Origin: Cognatilysobacter tabacisoli
GTDB taxonomy: Bacteria; Pseudomonadota; Gammaproteobacteria; Xanthomonadales; Xanthomonadaceae
Length of the DNA stretch: 64,000 bases
Assembly (NCBI RefSeq): GCF_003586305.1
Contig: NZ_QXJI01000001.1
Span: forward strand, 992,001 to 1,056,000
Reading direction: 5' to 3'
The position numbers were made by a program, and so were the translations under genes. Shown one piece after another: positions 24,369 to 33,836 of this stretch. The notes beneath the pieces were generated by a model that ran no database searches, was not told where the DNA came from, and saw nothing but the letters and a program-made list of their open reading frames with translations. The first letter of the stretch is position 1; each line of letters begins with the position of its first letter.

Positions 24369-26663
24369 TCAGAAGCGCGCCTTGAACTCCACGCCGACGA
24401 TGCGCGGCTCGTTGATGAAGCCGGTGAGGTTGTTGAAGTCGATGCCGCCGACCGCCTGCACTTCGTCGAGGATGTTGCGGCCGAACAGCGCTAGGTCGTA
24501 CTGGCCGTTGTTCCAGCCGTAGCCGACGCGCAGGCCGCCCTCGAGCAGCGCCTTGCCGCGGAACTCGGCGGCCTCGTACAGGAAGAAGTTGACCTCGCTG
24601 CGGTACGCCCAGTCGGTGAACACGTAGAACTCGCCGCTGTCGCCGACCGGCAGGCCGTAGCGCGCGGTGACGTTGTAGACCCACTTGGGCGCCTGCGGCA
24701 GCGGGTTGCCGTCGATCAGCACCGTGCCCGGACGCGCCGGGTCCGGGTTGGCCGGGTCGAGCACGGTGCAGCCGCCGCCGCACGGGGCGACGGCGAGCGT
24801 CGCGTCGTCGATCTCGGTGTCGTTGTAGCTGGCACCGAAGGTCATCATCAGGTTGTCGGTCAGGTAGGCGTCGAAGTCGAGCTCGAAGCCCTGGCCGTGG
24901 GCCTGGTCGGCGTTGAGCAGGATCGTCTGGTTGGTGCCGCCGCCGACCGCGTTGAGCTGCTGGTCGTCGACGTCGTAGCGGAACACCGAGAAGCCCATGC
25001 GCGCACGCTTGTCCCACAGGTCGGCCTTGACGCCGGCCTCGTACGAGATCACTTCCTCGGCCGCGGCGATCGACAGCGACGGCTGCGCCTGGAACAGCAG
25101 GCGGCCCTGGATCGACGGCGCGCGGAAGCCCTTGGCCACGCGGCCGTAGACGTTGACGTCCGGGGTGACGGCGTACACGGCGCTCGCGTCCCAGCTGACG
25201 TCGTCGACGTCGGTGGTGGCCGGAATCGGGCCGGTGACCGGCGCGCCGAACGGCACGTTGGCCTCGATCACGCGCGCGGTGAAGTCCTTCTCGTCCTGGG
25301 TGTAGCGCAGGCCGCCGCGCAGCGTCAGCTTGTCGGTCGCCTTCCAGTCGAGCGAGCCGTACGCGGCCCACGCCTTGTTGCGCTGTTCCTGCTGCGCCCA
25401 GCCGTTGCGCGCGCCGGCGCCGAACAGCGTGTCGTAGTTGAAGCTGTCGACGGTGATGTCCTCGTCGAAGTAGAACAGGCCGGCCTGCCAGTTCAGCGGC
25501 GCGGCGTAGTTCGACTCCAGGCGGAACTCCTGGGTGATCTGGCGGTGGTTCGGCAGGCCGTCGGCCGACTCGGCCGCGAACGGGATGAAGCCCGGGCCCG
25601 AGGGCTGGAAGAACACCGCGCCGACGCCGCCGTCGATGTCGCCGCGACTGAACGACTCGGCCGTCTCGTAGCCGGTGATCGAGTACAGCGTCAGGTCGTT
25701 GCCGAGCTCCCAGCTCAGGCGCGCGCCGGCGCCGAAGGTGTCGAGCGTCTGCTGGTTGCGGCCGTCGATCGACACCTTCTCCGGGTCGAAACCGTCGACC
25801 AGGTCGTTGGTGCCCGGCTTGAAGATGTTGGCGCGGAACAGCCGCGCGGTGCCGTTGAGGTGGCGCGCGTGGACGTTGAACAGCGCTTCGAACGTATCGC
25901 TGCCGTCGTACTGCAGCTGCACGCGCGCGGCGGACTCGTCGTAGCCCTCGAGGTTCGGGTTGGTGCGGGCATTCGGATTGGTGTTGTCGACCCACTCCTC
26001 GCGGCGCTGGAACAGCACCGACGCGCGCGCCGACCAGTTCTCGCCGATCGGGCCGCCGACGGCGCCCTCGGTGTTGATCGTGCCGTACGTGCCGTACGCG
26101 ACCTGGCCGTAGCCCTCGAGCTCGCGGGTCGGCTTGGCCGACTCGAACTTGACCACGCCGGCCGGCGTGTTGCGGCCGAACAGCGTGCCCTGCGGGCCGC
26201 GCAGCAGCTCGACGTTCTCGACGTCGAACACCGGGAAGCCCTTCAGCAGCGGGTTCTCCTGCACGACGTCGTCGTACACCAGCGACACCGGCTGCGACGC
26301 GTTGAGGTCGAAGTCGGTGTTGCCGAGGCCGCGGATGTAGAAGCGCGGGAACGCGCGGCCGAACGACGACTCGATATTGAGGCTCGGCAGCCGGCCGGAC
26401 AGGAAGCGGATGTCGCCGCCGCCCGAGCCGAGCACGTCCAGCTTCTCGGCGTCGACGGTGGTCAGCGCGATCGGCACGTCCTTGGCCCGCTCGACGCGGC
26501 GCTGCGCGGTCACGACCAGGGCGTCGAGCGTCTTGGCGTCGGTGCTGGCCGGCGCGTCGGCGGCGGGCGCGGCGTCCTGCGCGGCGGCGATCGGCGCGAC
26601 CAGGGTCAGGGCGATGGCGAGGGACAGGGCGTGGCGCGGAAGCGAGCGGGAGCGCTGCGACAT
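24369..26663 (-). CDS. TonB-dependent outer-membrane receptor
   Basis: A 764-residue TonB-dependent transporter. A signal peptide (about 1-28, ending IAAA) and LDALVVTAQRR (a TonB-box region) precede the plug (about 45-160, with FYIRGLGNTDFD and VELLRGPQGTLFGRNTPAG), then a 22-strand-type barrel ending VGVEFKARF. The plug pattern resembles the vitamin/sugar/siderophore receptor group common in Sphingomonadales and Xanthomonadaceae; the substrate is unknown. The start at 26663 was chosen for the signal peptide; a 32-residue extension is possible but lacks one. No TonB, ExbB or transporter gene is adjacent. Confidence 0.92.
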   Translation of the reverse strand: MSQRSRSLPRHALSLAIALTLVAPIAAAQDAAPAADAPASTDAKTLDALVVTAQRRVERAKDVPIALTTVDAEKLDVLGSGGGDIRFLSGRLPSLNIESSFGRAFPRFYIRGLGNTDFDLNASQPVSLVYDDVVQENPLLKGFPVFDVENVELLRGPQGTLFGRNTPAGVVKFESAKPTRELEGYGQVAYGTYGTINTEGAVGGPIGENWSARASVLFQRREEWVDNTNPNARTNPNLEGYDESAARVQLQYDGSDTFEALFNVHARHLNGTARLFRANIFKPGTNDLVDGFDPEKVSIDGRNQQTLDTFGAGARLSWELGNDLTLYSITGYETAESFSRGDIDGGVGAVFFQPSGPGFIPFAAESADGLPNHRQITQEFRLESNYAAPLNWQAGLFYFDEDITVDSFNYDTLFGAGARNGWAQQEQRNKAWAAYGSLDWKATDKLTLRGGLRYTQDEKDFTARVIEANVPFGAPVTGPIPATTDVDDVSWDASAVYAVTPDVNVYGRVAKGFRAPSIQGRLLFQAQPSLSIAAAEEVISYEAGVKADLWDKRARMGFSVFRYDVDDQQLNAVGGGTNQTILLNADQAHGQGFELDFDAYLTDNLMMTFGASYNDTEIDDATLAVAPCGGGCTVLDPANPDPARPGTVLIDGNPLPQAPKWVYNVTARYGLPVGDSGEFYVFTDWAYRSEVNFFLYEAAEFRGKALLEGGLRVGYGWNNGQYDLALFGRNILDEVQAVGGIDFNNLTGFINEPRIVGVEFKARF

Positions 26664-26927
26664 GGGAGGCGGTCTCGATGGGCGGGCGTCGTGGGGGACG
26701 CGGGACGGGTCGGATGGCCGGCGTGCACTGCCGGAAGCTGTCTGACGGGGCCGTCCCATGACGGCCGGGCGCGGGCGGTCCGCGCCATCTCAACGGATGG
26801 GCCCGGCAAATGTTACCGCATCGTGAAAGCGGCTGTACCTTTGCGTACGCGTGCCTGCGAAGAACCGGGGTGATGACCCCGGGCACGTCCCGGCGGGCCA
26901 AGCGCCCGGCGCTGCCGCACGCCGTCC
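26664..26927. other. Non-coding gap upstream of the TonB receptor gene
   Basis: The 322-bp gap before the CBS gene holds the CBS terminator at its far end and otherwise no gene. A short AT-richer stretch near 26806-26845 contains TAACAT on the minus strand (26815-26810), a possible -10 for the receptor with a leader of about 140 nt. I see no convincing -35, Fur box or riboswitch. Confidence 0.4.
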
Positions 26928-26967
26928 AAAAAATAAGCGCGCGCCGCGGTGCTCCCGCGGCGCGCGC
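26928..26967 (-). terminator. Strong Rho-independent terminator of the CBS gene
   Basis: A 13-bp perfect stem (26937-26949 with 26955-26967) around TGCTC, followed on the minus strand by TTATTTTTT. It starts 19 bp past the CBS stop codon. Confidence 0.9.
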
Positions 26968-26985
26968 CGGTGATCTGCCCTGCGG

Positions 26986-27411
26986 TCAGTGGTGGGCCGG
27001 CTCGGACACCTGCTTCACGACCTCCAGGGTCTCGCGGTCGCGGCCGTGCAGCGCGATGTCGGCCTGCGCGACCATGCCGCACAGTCGGCCGTCGGCATCG
27101 ACGACCGGCAGGCGGCGCACGCGCTGCGCCTCCATTAGGTCGCAGGCGTCGGCCAGCGTCCGGGTGGCCTCGATCGTCATCGCGGGCGAACTCATGCAGT
27201 CCGTCGCGCAGGCGGCGTTGGCATCGCGGCCGTCGGCCAGCAGGCGCACGACGATGTCGCGGTCGGTCACCACGCCGACCGGATGGCCGGCGGCGTCGAT
27301 CACCGGGATCTGGCCGCAGTCGTTGTCGCGCATCAGCTTGGCGACTTCGTGCAGCGGGGTGTCGGCCGAGCACGCGGCCGGGTTCGGGGTCATGGCGGAA
27401 CGGACGTCCAT
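26986..27411 (-). CDS. Two-CBS-domain protein
   Basis: A 141-residue protein made of a CBS pair (Bateman module). The first CBS has MTPNPAACSADTPLHEVAKLM and IPVIDAAGHPVGVVTDRDI. The second has MSSPAMTIEATRTLADACDLM and LPVVDADGRLCGMVAQADIAL. Such stand-alone modules bind adenosyl nucleotides and regulate partner proteins. The ATG at 27411 has GGAGCC about 10 bp upstream; the frame extends further but that part is proline/Arg-rich shadow. Transcription ends at the strong hairpin just downstream. The partner is not identifiable here. Confidence 0.9.
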   Translation of the reverse strand: MDVRSAMTPNPAACSADTPLHEVAKLMRDNDCGQIPVIDAAGHPVGVVTDRDIVVRLLADGRDANAACATDCMSSPAMTIEATRTLADACDLMEAQRVRRLPVVDADGRLCGMVAQADIALHGRDRETLEVVKQVSEPAHH

Positions 27412-27608
27412 GGCAGGTGGCTCCGAGGGTGGGGGTGGAACGCAGCGTCGCGCCGTGCGGGTCGCCGATGCGTGAATCGCGACGGATGCCGACACACTGG
27501 TTCAGGCTGCGCGCCGCATTCAGTGCGGAGCATGCCTTTCGTCATGGGTCCGTTCCGACCCCATCGGCTACCCTGCGGGACGTTTGTCACCCCTGACGAG
27601 GCTCACCG

Positions 27609-29810
27609 ATGAAGCACCCTCTCGCGCTGGCGCTGGCCTTGGCGCTCGCCGCCACGGCCCCCACGTATGCCCAGACCGCCAAAGCTGAGTCCGCCGTGAC
27701 CGCGCAATCCTCCAACCCGCTGTTCGTCGAAAGCACGCTGCCGCTGCAGTACCCGCACTTCGACAAGATCAAGGACACCGACTTCGCTCCGGCCATCGAG
27801 CGTGGCATGGCCGAACAGCTGGCCGAGATGGAGGCGATCGCCAACAACAAGGCCAAGCCGACCTTCGACAACACCATCGTGCCGATGGAGAAGTCCGGCC
27901 GCCTGCTGAGCCGTTCGCTGTCGGTACTGTTCAACCTGCTCAGCGCCGACACCAACCCGGTGCGCGAGAAGCTGCAGGCGGAGTTCGCGCCGAAGCTGTC
28001 CGCGCACCGCGATGCGATTTCGCTGAACCCGAAGCTCTACGCGCGGGTCAAGGCGCTGTACGACGCGCGCACGACGCTGGGGCTGGACGCCGAGAGCGTG
28101 CGCCTGGTCGAGCGCTACCACACCGATTTCGTCCGCGCCGGCGCGAGCCTGACCGAGGCGCAGAAGGCCCGCGTCAAGGCGATCAACGGCGAGCTGGCAT
28201 CGCTGGGCACGAAGTTCAGCCAGAACGTGCTGGCCGAAGTGAACGCCTCGGCCGTCGTCGTGGACCGCAAGGAAGACCTCGCCGGCCTGTCGGACGAGCA
28301 GATCGCCGCGGCGGCCGAAGCGGCCAAGACGCGCAAGCTCGACGGCAAGTACGTGATCGCGCTGCTGAACACCACCGGCCAGCCGGCCGAGGCGCAGCTC
28401 GAGAACCGCGCGCTGCGCGAGCGCCTGCACAAGGCCTCGGTCGCCCGCGGCGCGCGCGGCAACGAGTTCGACAACACCGCGATCGTCGCCAAGGTCACCC
28501 AGCTGCGCGCCGAGCGCGCGAAGATCATGGGCTACGACAACTACGCGGCGTACGTGCTCGAGGACGAAACCGCGAAGACCCCGCAGGCGGTCAACGCGAT
28601 GCTCGCCCAGCTCGCCCCGGCGGCGGTCGCCAACGCCAAGCGCGAAGCGGCCGAACTGCAGGCGATGATCGACAGCGAGCAGAAGGCCAAGGGCCAGCCG
28701 ACGTTCCAGCTGCAGCCGTGGGACTGGGCCTACTACTCCGAGAAGGTCCGCGCCGCGAAGTACGCGTTCGACGAGTCCCAGCTCAAGCCCTACCTCGAGC
28801 TCAAGCGCGTGCTGGAAGACGGCGTGTTCTTCGCCGCCGGCCAGCTGTACGGCCTGAAGTTCAAGGAGCGCACCGACCTGCCGAAGTACCACCCGGACAC
28901 CTCGGTCTACGACGTGTTCAACGAGGACGGCTCGCAGCTGGCGATCTTCATCTTCGATCCGTACGCGCGCCCGTCCAAGCGCGGCGGCGCGTGGATGAAC
29001 TCGTACGTCGAGCAGAACAAGCTGTTCGGCACGCTGCCGGTGGTCGCCAACCACCTCAACATCCCGAAGCCGTCCGAAGGCAAGCCGACGCTGCTCACCT
29101 GGGATGAGGTCACCACCACGTTCCACGAGTTCGGCCACGCGCTGCACGGCATGTTCTCGGACGTGAAGTACCCGTATTTCTCGGGCACGAGCGTGCCGCG
29201 CGATTTCGTCGAGTACCCGTCGCAGGTCAACGAGATGTGGGCCGACTGGCCTTCGATCCTGGCCAACTACGCCAAGCACTACCAGACCGGCGCGCCCATG
29301 CCGAAGGAACTGCTGGACAAGGTCGTGGCTGCGTCGAAGTTCAACCAGGGCTTCGCGACGACCGAGTACCTCGGCGCCGCCCTGCTCGACCAGAACTGGC
29401 ACCAGGCGACCGCGGACCAGCTGCCCGAGGCGAGCGGAGTGATGGCGTTCGAAGCCGCCGCGCTGAAGAAGGATGGCGTCGACTTCGCTCCGGTGCCGCC
29501 GCGCTACAAGACGCCGTACTTCAGCCACATCATGGGCGGCTATGCGGCCGGCTACTACGCGTACATCTGGTCCGAAGTGCTCGACGCCAACAGCGTGCAG
29601 TGGTTCAAGAACAACGGCGGCCTGACCCGCGCCAACGGCGACCACTTCCGCAAGACGCTGCTGTCGCAGGGCGGCGCCACCGAAGCGCTGCAGCTGTTCC
29701 GCAACTTCGCCGGCCACGAGCCGAAGATCGAGCCGCTGCTCGAGAAGCGCGGCCTGACGGCGACCACCGCCGACGGCGCGCCGCCGGTCGACACCGGTTC
29801 GAAGAAGTAA
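27609..29810 (+). CDS. dcp: Exported dipeptidyl carboxypeptidase / oligopeptidase (M3 family)
   Basis: A 733-residue zinc metallopeptidase that removes C-terminal dipeptides from peptides. A signal peptide (about 1-21, ending TYAQ) marks it for the periplasm, where M3 enzymes of this group occur in Xanthomonadaceae. The active site HEFGH (His506, Glu507, His510) is followed by the third ligand Glu535 in FVEYPSQ, and later GGYAAGYYAYIWSEVLDA is typical of M3. The ATG lies just after CCTGACGAGG. It is monocistronic, with a terminator 20 bp after the stop. Confidence 0.94.
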   Translation: MKHPLALALALALAATAPTYAQTAKAESAVTAQSSNPLFVESTLPLQYPHFDKIKDTDFAPAIERGMAEQLAEMEAIANNKAKPTFDNTIVPMEKSGRLLSRSLSVLFNLLSADTNPVREKLQAEFAPKLSAHRDAISLNPKLYARVKALYDARTTLGLDAESVRLVERYHTDFVRAGASLTEAQKARVKAINGELASLGTKFSQNVLAEVNASAVVVDRKEDLAGLSDEQIAAAAEAAKTRKLDGKYVIALLNTTGQPAEAQLENRALRERLHKASVARGARGNEFDNTAIVAKVTQLRAERAKIMGYDNYAAYVLEDETAKTPQAVNAMLAQLAPAAVANAKREAAELQAMIDSEQKAKGQPTFQLQPWDWAYYSEKVRAAKYAFDESQLKPYLELKRVLEDGVFFAAGQLYGLKFKERTDLPKYHPDTSVYDVFNEDGSQLAIFIFDPYARPSKRGGAWMNSYVEQNKLFGTLPVVANHLNIPKPSEGKPTLLTWDEVTTTFHEFGHALHGMFSDVKYPYFSGTSVPRDFVEYPSQVNEMWADWPSILANYAKHYQTGAPMPKELLDKVVAASKFNQGFATTEYLGAALLDQNWHQATADQLPEASGVMAFEAAALKKDGVDFAPVPPRYKTPYFSHIMGGYAAGYYAYIWSEVLDANSVQWFKNNGGLTRANGDHFRKTLLSQGGATEALQLFRNFAGHEPKIEPLLEKRGLTATTADGAPPVDTGSKK

Positions 29811-29830
29811 GCCGCGCCAACGCGCAAGCG

Positions 29831-29862
29831 AAACCGCCCGGAGCGATCCGGGCGGTTTTTTT
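29831..29862 (+). terminator. Rho-independent terminator of dcp
   Basis: Twelve-base arms AAACCGCCCGGA (29831-29842) and TCCGGGCGGTTT (29847-29858) around GCGA, running into seven T. On the minus strand it follows the small Gly-tailed gene but has a weak T run. Confidence 0.93.
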
Positions 29863-29884
29863 GTGCCGAGAATCCGATCGCGGA

Positions 29885-30106
29885 TCAGTCTCCGCCGCCT
29901 CCCCCACCGCCGCCATCGCCGCAACTGCCGCCGTCAGCGCCGTCGCATGCGTCGGGGCCGGCCCCCGCGCCGAGGTAGACCACCGGCGCATCACCGCCGC
30001 GCGCCGACCCTGCGCGCGAGCCGCGCGACCCGCCGACACGCGACGCCAGCAGCACCGCACCGCCCACGGCGACCAGCGCCGCAATCACCCATCCGATCGA
30101 CTCCAT
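29885..30106 (-). CDS. Small membrane protein with a Gly-rich tail
   Basis: A 73-residue protein with one transmembrane helix (about residues 5-22), then a short Ser/Gly/Arg linker and an acidic C-terminal tail with two Cys and eight consecutive Gly (CGDGGGGGGGGD). AGGAGAAGG immediately precedes the ATG, strong support for translation. No function is recognisable. It is convergent with dcp and divergent from the sirtuin gene. The tail resembles the Gly-rich ends of several small Xanthomonadaceae membrane proteins, but I cannot name a family. Confidence 0.7.
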   Translation of the reverse strand: MESIGWVIAALVAVGGAVLLASRVGGSRGSRAGSARGGDAPVVYLGAGAGPDACDGADGGSCGDGGGGGGGGD

Positions 30107-30216
30107 CGCCCTTCTCCTGCCGCTGCGGCCCAGCGCCGCATCGCCAGCGTTGCCGCGGGAGATGACGCTTGGATGACACCCGCGTGCGCCGCCGACCGGC
30201 GGCGCCGCGCGCTTGC

Positions 30217-30222
30217 TAGCAT
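30217..30222 (+). promoter_or_regulatory. -10-like hexamer next to the sirtuin start
   Basis: TAGCAT ends 6 bp before the ATG at 30229, with no Shine-Dalgarno sequence. This would give a leaderless transcript if it is a real -10 element. No -35 is apparent. Confidence 0.3.
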
Positions 30223-30228
30223 CGACGC

Positions 30229-31083
30229 ATGTCTGTCGCTCCGTCCCGCTCCTCCCTCCCCGCGCCCGATCCCGCCGCCGCTGCGGCGCTGCGACGCTGG
30301 CTCGATTCGCATCGGCGCGTGTTCGTCCTCACCGGCGCTGGCATCAGCACGGCGTCCGGAATCCCGGACTACCGCGGCGCGGACGGCCAGTGGAAGCGCC
30401 GCGCGCCGATCACCTACCAGGCGTTCACCCAGGACCGGCTGATGCGCGGCCGCTACTGGGCGCGCAGCTTCGTCGGCTGGCCTGGGGTGGCGTCGGCGCG
30501 GCCCAACGCCTCACATGAAGCCTTGGCCCGGCTCGAATCGGCCGGCCGGCTCGCCCCGCTGGTCACGCAGAACGTCGACGGCCTGCATGCCCGCGCCGGT
30601 CATCGCGACGTGATCGACCTGCACGGCCGGCTCGACCTGGTCCGCTGCCTCGACTGCGACCACGCACTCCCGCGCGCGGCGCTACAGCAGCCGCTGGCGG
30701 ACGCGAACCCGGCGTGGGTCGACCGCACGGCCGCGGCCGCGCCGGACGGCGACGCCGACCTCGACGACGCCGACTTCAGCACGTTCGTCGCGCCGGCCTG
30801 CCCGCGCTGCGACGGACTGCTGAAGCCCGACGTGGTGTTCTTCGGCGAGAACGTGCCCCGCGCGCGCGTCGACGCGGCCCACGCCGCGCTGCACGACGCC
30901 GACGCCGTGCTGGTCGCCGGTTCGTCGCTGATGGTGTACTCCGGCTACCGCTTCGCGAAGATGGCGCGCGCGGCCGGCAAGCCGCTGGCGCTGCTGACCC
31001 GCGGCGTGACGCGCGCCGACGACCTCGCCACGTTGAAGCTCGACGCCGACTGCGGCGCCACGCTGGAAGCGGCTGTCGACTGA
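30229..31083 (+). CDS. Sir2-family NAD-dependent protein deacylase
   Basis: A 284-residue sirtuin that uses NAD to remove acyl groups from lysine. NAD-binding GAGIS (36-40) and GIPDYRG, TQNVDGLH (113-120), catalytic His132 in DLHGRLD, two Cys pairs (CLDC and CPRC) for structural zinc, and GSSLMVYSGYRF are all present. The insertion between the Cys pairs and the VLLTRG/AD ending fit the SIRT4-like class II group. No Shine-Dalgarno is visible before the ATG. The gene stands alone and is transcribed away from the small membrane protein. Confidence 0.92.
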   Translation: MSVAPSRSSLPAPDPAAAAALRRWLDSHRRVFVLTGAGISTASGIPDYRGADGQWKRRAPITYQAFTQDRLMRGRYWARSFVGWPGVASARPNASHEALARLESAGRLAPLVTQNVDGLHARAGHRDVIDLHGRLDLVRCLDCDHALPRAALQQPLADANPAWVDRTAAAAPDGDADLDDADFSTFVAPACPRCDGLLKPDVVFFGENVPRARVDAAHAALHDADAVLVAGSSLMVYSGYRFAKMARAAGKPLALLTRGVTRADDLATLKLDADCGATLEAAVD

Positions 31084-31199
31084 GTCGATACACGCTGCTG
31101 CCGCGGCGGTACGCCTCGACCGCGAAGATTGCTCTGCGCGGCCGCAAGCGCGTCCATGAGGGGCGCGCCAGCCCGCATCGTGCCGGAGCGAGAAGCGCT

Positions 31200-32498
31200 T
31201 CAGCGCCCGCGGTTGAGGTCGAGGAAGATCTCGCGCGCGGCGACGCCGACGTCGGGCTGGTCAATGAAGAAGCCCTGCACGCCCAGTCCGTACAGCTGCA
31301 CCGCTTCGGCCAGCGCGCTCTGGTCAACTCCGTTGGCGCCCTGGGTCAGGAACGGCTCCTCGGCGCGCAGCGTGTACGGATGCACCTGCAGGCCGGCCTG
31401 CAGCGCCCACGACAGCGCCGGATGCACGAGCCCGAGGTTGCGCGTGCCGAGTTCGGCACGGCCGTCGCCGTCGGCGTCCTGCTTCGGCGACAGCGCGACG
31501 CGCGGCAGCAGGTTCCCCTTCCACGGCCCGATGCCCGACGCGTAATTCGCCTTCATCCAGCGCAGCACGGGCTCGGTGGCAAGCGTGCCGTAGCGCGTGC
31601 GTTCGCCGAGCCCGCCGTCGACCACCGCGCCCAGCTCGCCGTACAGCGCGCCGAGGTCGGCGCCCCGGCGCACGTTGTAGCGCAGGTCGTACGGCGTGGC
31701 CGTGTGGAAATCGTCGTACAGCTGCACCAGCGGCACATCGATGCCGGCCGACGGCAGCAGCGAGCGCTTGAGTTCGATCAGGTTCTCGACCTCGAAGCTC
31801 TGGATGAAGACCCGCGACGGGTCGGTGAAGCCCTCGGCAACCAGCGTCTCGACCAGTTTGGCGCCGAGCGAGACGTTGATCGGCGCGCCGTCCAGCCGCC
31901 GGCCCTCGCGGGCGAAATACGTCGGGTGCTTGGTTTCCGGGTACACGCCGATGACGCGGCCGCCGCGGCTCTCGCGCTTGGCCAGCTGCACCACCTCGGC
32001 AAAGGTCGGGATCGGGTACATGCCGTCGAAGCGGGTGTTGTCGGGGCGGATCGCCGGGATGCGCTCGCGCGCGCGCAGCGTCTTCAGCTCGGCGAGCGTG
32101 AAGTCCTCGGTGAACCAGCCGGTCACCGACTGGCCGTCGACGGTCTTGGTGGTGCGCCGCCCCCCGAACTCCGGGCGCGAGGCCACGTCGGTGGTGCCCG
32201 AGATCTCGTTCTCGTGACGCGCCACCAGTACGCCGTCGCGGGTGGCGACGAGGTCGGGCTCGATGAAGTCGGCGCCCATGCGGATCGCCAAGCGATACGC
32301 CTCGAGCGTGTGCTCGGGCCGGTAGCCGCTGGCGCCGCGGTGGGCGATCACGATCAGGCCCTGCGTGTCGCGGTGGCGGGAATCGTGCACGGGGGTGGCG
32401 TCCTGGGCGGGCAGCGGCAGCGGGCCCGCGGCGAGAGCCAGCAGGACGAAGGCCGGAACGAGCTTACGGCAGCGCAGGGGAAGGGCGCGCAGGCGCAT
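31200..32498 (-). CDS. glpQ: Exported glycerophosphodiester phosphodiesterase
   Basis: A 432-residue periplasmic TIM-barrel enzyme that hydrolyses glycerophosphodiesters to glycerol 3-phosphate and an alcohol. A signal peptide (about 1-30, near PLPAQ) precedes IAHRGASGYRPEHTLEAY, where His and Arg are catalytic, FIEPDLVATRDGVLVARHE and the C-terminal QGFFIDQPDVG. The length and the calcium-ligand pattern match GlpQ. AAGGAGAGAC precedes the ATG. Lying with cfa and downstream of a DUF3298 gene, it may take part in phospholipid turnover. Confidence 0.93.
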   Translation of the reverse strand: MRLRALPLRCRKLVPAFVLLALAAGPLPLPAQDATPVHDSRHRDTQGLIVIAHRGASGYRPEHTLEAYRLAIRMGADFIEPDLVATRDGVLVARHENEISGTTDVASRPEFGGRRTTKTVDGQSVTGWFTEDFTLAELKTLRARERIPAIRPDNTRFDGMYPIPTFAEVVQLAKRESRGGRVIGVYPETKHPTYFAREGRRLDGAPINVSLGAKLVETLVAEGFTDPSRVFIQSFEVENLIELKRSLLPSAGIDVPLVQLYDDFHTATPYDLRYNVRRGADLGALYGELGAVVDGGLGERTRYGTLATEPVLRWMKANYASGIGPWKGNLLPRVALSPKQDADGDGRAELGTRNLGLVHPALSWALQAGLQVHPYTLRAEEPFLTQGANGVDQSALAEAVQLYGLGVQGFFIDQPDVGVAAREIFLDLNRGR

Positions 32499-32612
32499 CG
32501 GTGTCTCTCCTTGGAGGGGGGCGCCGACTCCCCTGTGCGCCGGCCGAAGCAGGCTGACCGGGCGACGTTGCGCCCGCTTGACCGTTTCGCGTCAGCGTTG
32601 GCGACCTCGCCG

Positions 32613-33770
32613 CTAGCGCACCGCCGCGTAGCCGCCCGGCACGCCGCGCGGGGACAGCACCAGCTGCCAAAGCTGCGTGCGCCGGCTCCGGAACGCCGCC
32701 ATCGACGCCGACAGGTAGTACCGCCACATGCGCCGGAAGCGCTCGTCGTACGACGGCGGCAGGGTCGGCCAGGCGCGCTCGATGTTGTCGCGCCATGCCT
32801 GCAAGGTGCGGTCGTAGTCCGGGCCGAAGCCGTGCCAGTCCTCGACCACGAAGCGGCCCTCGCAGGCCGACGCGATCTGCCGCATCGACGGCAGCATCGA
32901 GTTCGGAAAGATGTAGCGTCCGATCCACGGGTCGGTGTGGTCGACCGACACATTGCCGCCGATCGTGTGCAGCAGGAACAGCCCGCCTCCGGTCGCGGCC
33001 TCGTCGCGCAGGCAGCGCCGGACGACGTCGAAGTACGTGCGATAGTTGCGCACGCCGACGTGCTCGAACATGCCCAGCGAGAAGATCCGGTCGAAGCCTG
33101 CTGCGTCGTCGCCGCCGTCCGCTCCCAGCGCGCGGTAGTCCTGCACCCGGATCTCGACCGGCAGGCCCACGCAGCGCTCGCGCGCATACGCGGCCTGCCG
33201 CTCCGACACGGTGACGCCGACGCCGGAGATCCCGTAGCGCTCGGCCGCGAAGGCCAGGGCCTCACCCCAGCCGCAGCCGATGTCGAGCGCGCGCATGCCG
33301 GCGCGCAGTCCGAGCTTGCGGCAGACCAGGTCCAGCTTGGCCTCCTGCGCCGCGTCGAGGTCCGCTGCCTCACGCCAGTAGCCGCAGCTGTACACCAGCC
33401 GCGCGCCGAGCATCGCCGCGTACAGATCGTTGCCGAGGTCGTAGTGCCGCTGCCCGACGATGAAGCTGCGGCGCTGGGTCTGCAGGTTGCTCAGCCGCGC
33501 GCGGATGAAGTCGAGCAGCTCCGCGGCGCCGTGGACCTGCTGATCCAGGTGCGCGTCGAGCAGCTTGAACAGCAGCACGTCGAGCGGCCCGACCGGGTCC
33601 CACCAGCCGTCCATGTACGACTCGCCCAGGCCCAGCGAGCCCTGCGCGAGCAGCCGCGCATAGAGGCGCTCGTCGTGCACCTGCAGGTCGCCCGGCCGGG
33701 CGCCACCGATCGCGATGTCGGCGGCCGTCAGCAGGTGTTCGACGCGGTGGCGGAACGGGTGCAGCGCCAT
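32613..33770 (-). CDS. cfa: Cyclopropane-fatty-acyl-phospholipid synthase
   Basis: A 385-residue SAM-dependent enzyme that adds a methylene bridge across double bonds of membrane phospholipid acyl chains. An N-terminal lipid-binding region (about 1-100) precedes the methyltransferase domain with LDIGCGWGEALAFAAERYG, GVTVSERQ and FDRIFSLGMFEHVG. YSCGYW and YIFPNSMLPS are typical Cfa motifs. AGGAGGGTTG directly before the ATG at 33770 is an excellent ribosome-binding site and settles the start over an in-frame ATG at 33812. The C-terminus is slightly shorter than in E. coli Cfa. Confidence 0.92.
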   Translation of the reverse strand: MALHPFRHRVEHLLTAADIAIGGARPGDLQVHDERLYARLLAQGSLGLGESYMDGWWDPVGPLDVLLFKLLDAHLDQQVHGAAELLDFIRARLSNLQTQRRSFIVGQRHYDLGNDLYAAMLGARLVYSCGYWREAADLDAAQEAKLDLVCRKLGLRAGMRALDIGCGWGEALAFAAERYGISGVGVTVSERQAAYARERCVGLPVEIRVQDYRALGADGGDDAAGFDRIFSLGMFEHVGVRNYRTYFDVVRRCLRDEAATGGGLFLLHTIGGNVSVDHTDPWIGRYIFPNSMLPSMRQIASACEGRFVVEDWHGFGPDYDRTLQAWRDNIERAWPTLPPSYDERFRRMWRYYLSASMAAFRSRRTQLWQLVLSPRGVPGGYAAVR

Positions 33771-33836
33771 CAACCCTCCTCGCTCGACGGAGGCTGGCGC
33801 GGCCGGCATCAAGGCCGCGTGGCGACGCCGGGCGGC

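Noticed and set aside
30229-31083. Sir2 gene as a prokaryotic defence (Thoeris/DSR/SIR2-type) component
   Set aside because: It has the zinc Cys pairs and catalytic His of a protein deacylase, is single-domain and has no TIR, Argonaute or HerA partner nearby.
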